Assembly (NCBI GenBank): GCA_017445925.1
Contig: JAFSRW010000055.1
Location: forward strand, 1 to 35,433
DNA from: Bacteroidaceae bacterium
GTDB taxonomy: Bacteria; Bacteroidota; Bacteroidia; Bacteroidales; Bacteroidaceae
Length of the DNA: 35,433 nt
Reading direction: 5' to 3'
The stretch's first letter is position 1. Every line of letters starts with the position of its first letter. Positions 26,331-32,813 of this stretch are shown here, in pieces. Made by a program: the position numbers and the translations under genes. Under the pieces are notes generated by a model, which made no database searches, was not told where the DNA came from, and saw nothing but the letters and a program-made list of their open reading frames with translations.

Positions 26331-28320
26331 TTAGGTAATCTTCAAAATACTGTGTTATTCTTTCATGCAGATGCACACTCTTGTGCCCTGCCATATTGTG
26401 TCCTTCGCCAGGATAGACGAAGAAATCGGGCTGTGTTCCTGCCTCAGCACAAGCATTCAGGAACTGCAATGCGTGCTGGGGAACCACGGTGGGGTCATTC
26501 ATGCCGATGATAATCTGCAATTTGCCCTTCAGATTTTTGGCTTTGTTGATGAGGCTTGTCTGCTCATAACCCTCTGGATTCTGCTCAGGCGTATCCATAT
26601 AACGCTCGCCGTACATCACCTCGTACCATTTCCAATCGATAACTGGTCCGCCTGCAACACCAACCTTAAATACATCAGGATAAGTGGTCATCAGCGATGT
26701 GGTCATAAAGCCTCCAAAACTCCATCCGTGAACACCTATTCTGTCGGCATCCACATAGGGAAGGCTCTTCAGATAGTTCACGCCACTCATCTGGTCGCGC
26801 ATCTCCACCTGACCCAAATGTCGGAAGGTTGCCTGTTCGAAGTCGCGACCACGATCCTCGCTGCCTCTGTTGTCCAGGATAAACAGGATGTAACCCTTCT
26901 GTGCCATATAGGTTTCCCAACTTCGACTGGCCCAGTGCCAGGAAGCATCGATGCTGTGTGCATGCGGACCGCCATAGACGTAAACCACTGTGGGATATTT
27001 CTTGTTGGCATCGAAGTCGGCGGGCTTTACCATACGCCAGTACAGGTCGGTCACACCATCGTCGGCCTTAACACTTCCCATCTCGAAGATAGGCTGATAC
27101 CAACCTTCCCAAGGATTGGGAGCCGTCTGTAAAAGGATGCTCTTACCCGTCTTGGTATTGGTAACAGCGCAGGCACGAGGCACATCGGGCTCTTGCCAAG
27201 TATCCAGCACCCAGAGACCATCCTCGGACAACTTAGCCTGATGAACGCCTTTGCCGTTATCCAGCAAGGTACGCTTCTTGGTCTTCAGGGAAAGCGAATA
27301 GATATTACGCTGCAGGACGTTTGACTCCTTGGTAATAATGATAGCGCTCTTGGTAACAGGGCAGAAGCCCACAATGCTCTTTACCACCCAATTGCCGGAA
27401 GTCAACTGTTCCTGTTTCAGGGTGTTTACGTCCATCAGATAGAGGTGTGTAAAGCCATCCTTCCAGCTCCAGAAGATGAACTTGTTGCTGTCCCAAGGCA
27501 GGAAGGTAATGGGGTGAAGTGGTTCTACGTATTTATCGCTTGTCTCAGTATAGAGTGTCTTTATCTTATTGCCTGTGGCCACATCATAGGCATCTAATGT
27601 GCAATGGTTCTGGTCGCGGTTCAGCTCATACAGGTACAATGTCTTGTCGTCTGGTCCCCAAGCGATATTGGTGAAATAGCGGTCGGTAGGGTCGCCAACG
27701 TTCAGGTAGATGGTTTTCTCTGTATCTAAATCAAAGATGCCGATGGTTACCTGATGTGAAGTCATTCCTGCCATAGGATACTTGTCGGGCTCCAACTCCG
27801 CTTCACGCTTAAAGGTATTCACCTGCGGATAGTCTGCTACCATGCTCTGGTCCATGCGGTAGAAAGCTAACTTCTTTCCGTTGTTACTCCAGAAAGTCCC
27901 TTTGTAGATGCCGAACTCATCGCGGTGAACACTCTGGCCGTACACAATCTCGCGAGAGCCATCCTTAGAGAGTTGCACATCGTGCCCGTCAGCGTATCTT
28001 ACCCACAGGTTATTGTCGCGCAGAAAAGCAGCGGCATTAGATGCCTTGCACCACTCCAGCAAACCTCTGGGATTGGGCTTGTTCTGCTTCTCAGGCTCCT
28101 GATAATCAGAGGTATTGCCCGTTGATGGGTCCACCTGTACTGTCTTGCCTTCGTCCTTGAAGATAAGCTTTCCGTCCTGCCAATTATAATCCCAACGTTG
28201 TGGAACAGATACTTTGTAGTTCTTGCCGCCAAAGTTCAGTTCCTCTAATGTAAACAGTTTCTGTGCCATTGCTTGCGTTGCCAACATGAGCAAAGAGGCT
28301 AATATCAGTTTAATCTTCAT
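26311..28320 (-). CDS. S9 family dipeptidyl peptidase IV-type serine peptidase
   Basis: The start is the ATG at 28320 (MKIKLILASLLMLATQAMAQ), which gives a normal signal peptide; in-frame Met codons further upstream lie inside the methyltransferase gene. The product is 669 aa. Residues about 25-400 form the beta-propeller (DPP IV N-terminal) domain. The C-terminal alpha/beta-hydrolase domain has the nucleophile motif GVHGWSFGGF, the acid in IIGMNDPTVVP and the histidine in YPGEGHNMAGH. Such periplasmic enzymes release Xaa-Pro dipeptides during peptide use. Its start overlaps the methyltransferase stop by 11 bp. Its last codons and stop come from a family 1 repeat. Confidence 0.93.
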   Translation of the reverse strand: MKIKLILASLLMLATQAMAQKLFTLEELNFGGKNYKVSVPQRWDYNWQDGKLIFKDEGKTVQVDPSTGNTSDYQEPEKQNKPNPRGLLEWCKASNAAAFLRDNNLWVRYADGHDVQLSKDGSREIVYGQSVHRDEFGIYKGTFWSNNGKKLAFYRMDQSMVADYPQVNTFKREAELEPDKYPMAGMTSHQVTIGIFDLDTEKTIYLNVGDPTDRYFTNIAWGPDDKTLYLYELNRDQNHCTLDAYDVATGNKIKTLYTETSDKYVEPLHPITFLPWDSNKFIFWSWKDGFTHLYLMDVNTLKQEQLTSGNWVVKSIVGFCPVTKSAIIITKESNVLQRNIYSLSLKTKKRTLLDNGKGVHQAKLSEDGLWVLDTWQEPDVPRACAVTNTKTGKSILLQTAPNPWEGWYQPIFEMGSVKADDGVTDLYWRMVKPADFDANKKYPTVVYVYGGPHAHSIDASWHWASRSWETYMAQKGYILFILDNRGSEDRGRDFEQATFRHLGQVEMRDQMSGVNYLKSLPYVDADRIGVHGWSFGGFMTTSLMTTYPDVFKVGVAGGPVIDWKWYEVMYGERYMDTPEQNPEGYEQTSLINKAKNLKGKLQIIIGMNDPTVVPQHALQFLNACAEAGTQPDFFVYPGEGHNMAGHKSVHLHERITQYFEDYLKPLSNP

Positions 28321-29803
28321 CGTTATTGTCGAAATATCTTTTTCCGAATTTGTTATTGCCGCCCTTGTTGCGGTCGAAAGATTTCTTGCCTCCGCGACCG
28401 AAGTTCTTGCCGCCTTCCTTGCGGAAATCACGGCGGTCGCCCTTACCCTTCTTAAAGTCGCGTCTGTCTTCCCATTCGTCTCTTTTGGGTTTGCGCATTC
28501 TCTCCTTGGGGTTCTCCTCCAGTTTATCTTTGAAGTCGCGGTGCTGCTTAAATCGTTTGCGTTCAGCCATCATACGGCGTTCTTGGGCAGTCTTTATGTC
28601 GCCGCCTCCAGCACGCATATCGTTGAACTTGCCGCTGAAGATCTGGTATTTGCGCAGTTCGCACTCCAGGCTTCCATTGAACAGCGGCGTACGCAGCGAG
28701 GGCTTCAGGCCGATCTGGTCGAAACATTCCTCGCGATAACTCAGTATCCAGGCCTCGTTGTCTATAAACTGATGCTTCAGACGTTCGCCAATCATCTTGT
28801 AAAGTCCCAGGAGGTCGGGAGCCGAGATGCGCTCTCCGTAGGGTGGGTTGGTGATGATAACGCTCTTTTCCTTGGGCTGTGTAAAGTTGGCAAAGTCCTG
28901 CTGCTGAACGGTTATCTCCTTGCTCAGGCCGGCAGCCTTTACATTGGTGGTAGCGATAGCAACGGCAGGCCTACTGATATCATAGCCGTAGATGTGATGC
29001 TCGAAGGGATGCTCCTGACTATCGTCCTCATAAACCTTATCGAAAAGTTCCTGGTCGAAGTCAGGCCATTTCTCAAAGGCATATTCCTTTCTGTACACAC
29101 CTGGGGCAATGCCTCTTGCTATCAGCGCTGCCTCTATGGCTATGGTGCCGCTTCCGCACATAGGGTCTATAAGGTCGCATTGTCCGTTCCAACCCGTCAG
29201 CATGATGATACCGGCTGCCAATACCTCGTTCAAGGGAGCTTCTACGCTCTCCTGACGATAACCTCTGCGATGAAGGCTTTCACCTGAACTGTCCAACGAG
29301 AGGGTACAATCATACTCAGCTACATGGATGTGCAACTGAAGGTCAGGATTGTTGATACGGATGTTGGGGCGGTTGCCTGTCTTCTCGCGGAACTGGTCCA
29401 CGATGGCATCCTTCACCTTATAGGCCACAAACTTGCTGTGGCGAAACTCGTTACTGAACACCACGCTGTCAACGGCAAAGGTTGTTTCGTTACTCAGATA
29501 CGTAGTCCAGTCAATCTCCTTGATGGCATCATACACCTCATCGGCGCTGGTTGCGCGAAAGTGCTTGATGGGTTTCAGTATCTTTATGGCAGTACGCAAC
29601 TGGAAGTTGGCACGATACATCATTTCCTTGTCGCCGGTAAAGCTTACCATGCGTCTGCCTAATTGTATATTGTTGGCTCCCAGGTCAGTAAGTTCCTTTG
29701 CCAACACTTCTTCAAGACCCTGAAAGGTCTTTGCAATCATTTCAAATGAGGCCCCTCCCCCTTGCCCCTCCCAAAGGCGGGGAGATTCGTTAGTAGTCTC
29801 CAT
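28310..29803 (-). CDS. THUMP-domain RNA methyltransferase (RlmL/TrmN-like) with basic tail
   Basis: The 497-aa product has an N-terminal THUMP region (about 25-170), then a class I SAM methyltransferase domain (about 175-390). The latter includes LIDPMCGSGTIAIEAALIAR (SAM binding) and the catalytic IITNPPYGERI, as in guanine-N2 methyltransferases of rRNA or tRNA. The last 80 or so residues are Lys/Arg/Gly-rich (DRRDFRKEGGKNFGRGGKK), an RNA-binding-like tail. The first 19-21 residues (METTNESPRLWEGQGGGAS) come from a mini-element (29750-29905); conserved sequence begins FEMIAKTFQGLEEVLA. The Met at 29740 is an alternative start. It overlaps the DPP IV gene by 11 bp. Confidence 0.9.
   Translation of the reverse strand: METTNESPRLWEGQGGGASFEMIAKTFQGLEEVLAKELTDLGANNIQLGRRMVSFTGDKEMMYRANFQLRTAIKILKPIKHFRATSADEVYDAIKEIDWTTYLSNETTFAVDSVVFSNEFRHSKFVAYKVKDAIVDQFREKTGNRPNIRINNPDLQLHIHVAEYDCTLSLDSSGESLHRRGYRQESVEAPLNEVLAAGIIMLTGWNGQCDLIDPMCGSGTIAIEAALIARGIAPGVYRKEYAFEKWPDFDQELFDKVYEDDSQEHPFEHHIYGYDISRPAVAIATTNVKAAGLSKEITVQQQDFANFTQPKEKSVIITNPPYGERISAPDLLGLYKMIGERLKHQFIDNEAWILSYREECFDQIGLKPSLRTPLFNGSLECELRKYQIFSGKFNDMRAGGGDIKTAQERRMMAERKRFKQHRDFKDKLEENPKERMRKPKRDEWEDRRDFKKGKGDRRDFRKEGGKNFGRGGKKSFDRNKGGNNKFGKRYFDNNDED
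29750..29784. repeat. family 1 arm encoding the methyltransferase N-terminus
   Basis: GGCCCCTCCCCCTTGCCCCT then CCCAAAGGCGGGGAG. It is inverted relative to 29858-29905. On the minus strand it encodes SPRLWEGQGGGA just before the conserved methyltransferase sequence. Confidence 0.85.
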
Positions 29804-29857
29804 TTATTATTTCTTTTTTTGAGATTTGCTTTTATTAGTTTTCTTTTCCATATCTTT

Positions 29858-29905
29858 CCCCACCTCCCATTTGGGGGAGGAGGGGTTAGGAGTTGGAGAG
29901 GGGCT
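29858..29905. repeat. family 1 arm at the serine acetyltransferase stop
   Basis: CCCCACCTCCCATTTGGGGG and following G-rich runs, nearly identical to 26284-26330. Its outer end overlaps the TAG stop codon of cysE, exactly as 24520-24567 does at purD. Confidence 0.88.
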
Positions 29906-30842
29906 ACAATCCTCCCCAATCTTCTGGCCTAACCACATGACTCTTGCGTTTCTTGGCCTGAACCAGTTGTTCGCCCGGCTGAGTACTTTCCGTAACCCAC
30001 AGGTTACCGCCAACAACCGTACCCTTGGCCAAAGTTATACGTCCCAGTATAGTTGCGTTACTATATACGATAACATCGTCCTCCAGAATAGGATGACGGG
30101 GCACGCCCTTTATGGGATTGCCCTGCTCGTCCAATGGGAAACTCTTGGCACCCAGCGTTACGCCCTGATACAGCTTCACGTTGTTGCCTATGATACAGGT
30201 TGCACCTATTACCACACCCGTTCCGTGATCGATGGTAAAGTGCGAACCAATGGTGGCAGCTGGGTGAATATCTATTCCAGTCTCACTATGCGCCATCTCG
30301 GTAATGATTCTGGGGATAAGGGGCACACCCAAGACGAGCAGTTCGTGAGCAATACGATAGTTGGTGATAGCCTTGATAACGGGATAGCAACTGATAATCT
30401 CGCCGTATGATTCGGCTGCAGGGTCGCCGTTATAGGCAGCCTCCACATCGGTAGCCAGAATGCCCCTCAACTGGGGCAGTTTGGCTATAAAACATTCGGC
30501 CATCTCCTGAGCTTTGGCAGCCATACAAGAACGCTCTCCATTGCATCCATCATCCTCTTGGCAGAAACAAAGTCCTGCCTGAATCTGCTGCGACAGCAGC
30601 GCATACAAACGCTCCACATTCACACCCATGTGATAGTTCAGCGTTTGGCTACTCAGCGTAGAGTTTCCGTAAAAACCAGGAAAGATGATGGCGCGGCACA
30701 AATCAACAATTTCCGATAAAACGGCTCCTGAAGGTAAGGGCTCACCATCGTTGTGCTTATGGAACAGTCCACGTAACGAGCTGCTTTCTGACAACTCGGC
30801 CACAGTCTGTTCCATCAAGTGATTCAGTGTTGTAGCACTCAT
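29904..30842 (-). CDS. cysE: serine O-acetyltransferase
   Basis: The start is the ATG at 30842 (MSATTLNHLMEQTV); the longer frame would begin at or upstream of the predicted transcription start. The 312-aa protein has an alpha-helical N-terminal domain (about 1-180, including DVEAAYNGDPAAESYGEII) and a left-handed beta-helix of hexapeptide repeats (about 180-290, GIDIHPAATIGSHFTIDHGT, VVIGATCIIGNNVKLYQGVT). It transfers acetyl from acetyl-CoA to L-serine, the first committed step of cysteine synthesis. The long N-terminal domain with several Cys residues is typical of the Bacteroidetes form. It is first in the minus-strand gene run and has its own promoter. Confidence 0.93.
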   Translation of the reverse strand: MSATTLNHLMEQTVAELSESSSLRGLFHKHNDGEPLPSGAVLSEIVDLCRAIIFPGFYGNSTLSSQTLNYHMGVNVERLYALLSQQIQAGLCFCQEDDGCNGERSCMAAKAQEMAECFIAKLPQLRGILATDVEAAYNGDPAAESYGEIISCYPVIKAITNYRIAHELLVLGVPLIPRIITEMAHSETGIDIHPAATIGSHFTIDHGTGVVIGATCIIGNNVKLYQGVTLGAKSFPLDEQGNPIKGVPRHPILEDDVIVYSNATILGRITLAKGTVVGGNLWVTESTQPGEQLVQAKKRKSHVVRPEDWGGL

Positions 30843-30871
30843 AAAAATATATAATGTATCAATAAGTGGGG

Positions 30872-30904
30872 GCAAAGATAGTGCAAACTGAGCGAAAAAC
30901 CAAA
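30872..30904 (-). promoter_or_regulatory. promoter of the serine acetyltransferase operon
   Basis: On the minus strand the -7 box TATCTTTGC (30880-30872) fully matches TAnnTTTGC. It lies 20 bp after a perfect TTTG (30904-30901). Transcription should begin near 30866, leaving about 25 nt of leader before the ATG at 30842. Confidence 0.75.
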
Positions 30905-31094
30905 TTTATTTGTGTTTTTCCGAAGTGTAGCCTATCTTCGAGACTGTTTTACAGGTTCAAAGATAGTGAAAAATTTCGATTAAGCGAAGAGTATACAAAT
31001 AAATTTGTATATTTGAGCGTGAGAAATTTATCTAAACTGAGCGAAAAACAAAAAAAACACGTAAATATTTTTTCCAATGCCTTATTTTAGTCCC

Positions 31095-31166
31095 TTTTTA
31101 CTGCTATGTTAAGAAAAACTTTCTCCTTAGTTAGAAAAATTTTACTCCCTAACGTGGCAGTAAAAA
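31095..31166. repeat. 72-bp inverted-repeat unit
   Basis: TTTTTACTGCTATGTTA at 31095-31111 is matched by the reverse complement of 31150-31166 at 15 of 17 positions. The centre is AT-rich. It may be a miniature element or a long hairpin. Confidence 0.55.
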
Positions 31167-31234
31167 TTCTATAACCAACGGCTTCCTGACAAAGGCGAAG
31201 CCAATATCGCAATTGTCAAATTATTTTACATTCT

Positions 31235-31262
31235 ATAACCGATAGCCCATAACCGATAACCT
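31235..31262. repeat. heptanucleotide repeat in intergenic region
   Basis: Four 7-bp units: ATAACCG, ATAGCCC, ATAACCG, ATAACCT. It shows that the period-7 tracts are not confined to genes. Confidence 0.75.
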
Positions 31263-31264
31263 TT

Positions 31265-31283
31265 CACGAATCAAGGATTCGTG
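31265..31283. repeat. perfect 8-bp-stem hairpin
   Basis: CACGAATC and GATTCGTG are separated by AAG. No U-run follows on either strand, so it is not a typical intrinsic terminator. Confidence 0.5.
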
Positions 31284-31291
31284 CCTATCCA

Positions 31292-31350
31292 TTGCTACTA
31301 TTAATAGAAAATCTTGCTACTATTAATACTTGCAATTGCTGCTATTAATA
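31292..31350. repeat. three 15-bp direct repeats spaced 22 bp
   Basis: TTGCTACTATTAATA occurs at 31292 and 31314, and TTGCTGCTATTAATA at 31336. The regular 22-bp spacing, about two DNA turns, would place bound proteins on one face of the helix. Confidence 0.65.
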
Positions 31351-31382
31351 ACACCCTACATCAACACCTAACCCAGCAAAGC

Positions 31383-31600
31383 TTTCATTCCGATGGTTAT
31401 GGTTCTCATGCAATGTTACCTGTTTGGCTAACAGGTCACTAACACCTCACTAATAGGTAACTCATCAAAATCCCGATATCATAAATGTATGATGTTAGGT
31501 GTTGTGTTACCTGTTAGTTACCTGTTGGCAAACAGGTAATACACTTTCATCCCGCATGGTTATCGGGCTCATGGCTATCTCAGGTGAGGTGTTACCTGTT
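31383..31600. repeat. block of ACCTGTT/AACAGGT direct and inverted repeats
   Basis: ACCTGTT occurs at 31418, 31509, 31520 and 31594, and AACAGGT at 31430 and 31531, so two short hairpins can form (31418-31436 and 31520-31537). A longer word beginning TTTCAT and continuing through ATGGTTAT and CTCATG appears near 31384 and again near 31545. The block lies downstream of the ORF6N gene. Confidence 0.6.
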
Positions 31601-31648
31601 TTCAGAATCAATTTTAATCATATCTTTCATCAGCCCACTTAAACCACT

Positions 31649-32215
31649 CTATTTCCCTTCTTTCTTTCTTCGTTTCTGAATAGCAGCATAGCCAATCTCA
31701 GGAAGTGGCTCTTGTTGCTTTTCGCCAAGTTCCGTTAAAGCTTCATACACTTGGGTCAGTTCTCGACGTGTTTCTTCCACTTTTTCTCTTGTGGCTGTGC
31801 CGGATTCTTCAAGATCCTTAATACGCTGGCGCAAATCCTCAATATCCTGCTTTGTTGCCAATACTGGCAGTACTTGGCGAATGGCAACAAAAGCGCGCAT
31901 GATTTTACGGTTTATACCGATGGCAGTCTCTGAACTAAGAACACTACTCAACATGGCAACACCTAATTCCGTGAATGCAAAAGCACCATATCTGCTACCG
32001 CCCCAACTTGAGGTGCCAATTTGGCATCTCAAGAGCTCTTCGTGAGAAAGTTGCATCATAAAATCCTCACCTTCAAAACGACGAATGTTACGGCGAACTT
32101 GTCTTTTTAACTGTGAAGTCTCAACACCATACAATTCAGCTAAATCATGGTCTAACATCACACGTTGACCACGTATCTCGAATATTTTGCGTTTAATCGG
32201 TTCTAATGAGTCCAT
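31649..32215 (-). CDS. ORF6N-domain DNA-binding protein
   Basis: The start is taken at the ATG at 32215 (MDSLEPIKRKIFEIRGQ); the longer frame uses a TTG next to a promoter-like TATCCTTGC. The product is 188 aa. Residues about 8-90 match the ORF6N domain (IFEIRGQRVMLDHDLAELYG, SQLKRQVRRNIRRF, RYGAFAFTELGVAMLSSVL), a small DNA-binding domain common in phage and island genes. The C-terminal half (about 115-170) is a charged coiled coil, and the end is Lys/Arg-rich. No other phage gene is nearby, so it may be a remnant of a transferred segment or a chromosomal paralogue. It is isolated, between two non-coding repeat-rich stretches. Confidence 0.88.
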   Translation of the reverse strand: MDSLEPIKRKIFEIRGQRVMLDHDLAELYGVETSQLKRQVRRNIRRFEGEDFMMQLSHEELLRCQIGTSSWGGSRYGAFAFTELGVAMLSSVLSSETAIGINRKIMRAFVAIRQVLPVLATKQDIEDLRQRIKDLEESGTATREKVEETRRELTQVYEALTELGEKQQEPLPEIGYAAIQKRRKKEGK

Positions 32216-32353
32216 AATAATCCTTCTACCTTTTTGTGTATGCAAGGATACAAAGAAATAATGAATTATTCGACATCTTGTAGTGTTAAATGTCTTAAAG
32301 TAAACAAATACAATCCTCTTTTTCTTTTATTATGCAGAAAAAAAGCAAAAATT

Positions 32354-32370
32354 CTTCACTCTTCACTCTT
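32354..32370. repeat. short heptanucleotide repeat (CTTCACT)x2
   Basis: CTTCACT occurs twice in a row, followed by CTT. The unit is the complement of the AGTGAAG units at 35052-35079. It lies between the ORF6N gene and the structured RNA region. Confidence 0.5.
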
Positions 32371-32452
32371 ATCCCTAATCCTTAACTGTTCCGTAGATTC
32401 GTATATTCGTAGTTCCATAAATCCTTTTTTCGCAAGAAAATCACTTGTTTTC

Positions 32453-32484
32453 TTTGTGGGTATTATAGAAATCACTATTTTTGC
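32453..32484 (+). promoter_or_regulatory. strong Bacteroidetes-type promoter upstream of structured RNA
   Basis: A perfect -33 TTTG (32453-32456) and a perfect -7 TATTTTTGC (32476-32484) are separated by 19 bp. Transcription should start near 32490, well upstream of the next ORF (32814), leaving a leader of more than 300 nt. Confidence 0.75.
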
Positions 32485-32489
32485 AAGGT

Positions 32490-32765
32490 GAAGCCTCTTT
32501 ACTATGGCCTAATATATAGGTTATCGTTGAAATAGAGACAGCTGGCAGCGGCCAGCACACAACTTATCGGAAAATAAACGAAGCGTTATGCTCGTCTTGC
32601 AATCTGAAACCTGAGAAATTTCAAGCACGACAAGAGAACATAATGGCTTCCTCGCGTAGGCGTGGGATTTAGCCATTTTTCTCGTGCAAGGTTTTCTCAG
32701 GACCCCAGATTGAAGAAGTGGATACAGTTCCACGCTTTCATTATGCTTTCATAGTATTAGGAAGT
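32490..32765 (+). ncRNA. candidate structured RNA with a long rod-like hairpin
   Basis: No ORF is present, but nested complementary segments define a large fold. The closing pair is CCTAATA (32508-32514) with TATTAGG (32755-32761). The rod is CAATCTG (32600) with CAGATTG (32706), CCTGAGAAA (32610) with TTTCTCAGG (32693), GCACGA (32625) with TCGTGC (32682), and AATGGCT (32642) with AGCCATT (32671), capped by CCTCGCGTAGGCGTGG. A side hairpin is GCTGG/CCAGC near 32541-32556. The rod with internal loops recalls 6S RNA, but no family was confirmed. No terminator follows, so it may instead be the long leader of the gene at 32814. Confidence 0.55.
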
Positions 32766-32813
32766 CGTGGGCAAGGAAAAGAATGAATAGGTTGATTAAC
32801 AAAAATAATTACA

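Larger units (their letters stand above)
29750..29905. mobile_element. mini-element: two inverted family 1 arms without the DUF559 gene
   Basis: This 156-bp unit has the same inverted-arm layout as the DUF559 cassette but only about 75 bp of AT-rich sequence inside. One edge overlaps the TAG stop of the serine acetyltransferase gene (29904-29906); the other runs into the methyltransferase coding region. It looks like a non-autonomous derivative of the cassette. Confidence 0.6.
30905..31648. other. non-coding region rich in short repeats
   Basis: No credible gene is seen in these 744 bp. The part next to the cysE promoter repeats promoter-like words (CAAAGATAGTG near 30872 and 30958; CTGAGCGAAAAAC near 30888 and 31037). 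Further along are an inverted-repeat unit (31095-31166), a heptamer tract (31235-31262), a perfect hairpin (31265-31283), a triple 15-bp repeat (31292-31350) and a block of ACCTGTT/AACAGGT repeats (31383-31600). Confidence 0.6.

Noticed and set aside
28223-29287. 354-aa + strand frame opposite the methyltransferase
   Set aside because: It is antisense to a conserved SAM methyltransferase. Its apparent hydrophobic stretch mirrors the Lys/Arg-rich tail on the other strand.
30866-31090. 74-aa frame on + strand opposite the cysE promoter
   Set aside because: It overlaps a well-supported promoter and duplicated promoter-like words, and its sequence resembles no protein family.
31265-31283. Perfect hairpin as an intrinsic terminator
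   Set aside because: No run of T follows on either strand, and neither neighbouring gene ends close to it.
32490-32765. Assignment of the structured region as tmRNA, RNase P RNA or SRP RNA
   Set aside because: The conserved sequence signatures of these RNAs were not found. Only a loose structural likeness to 6S RNA remains.
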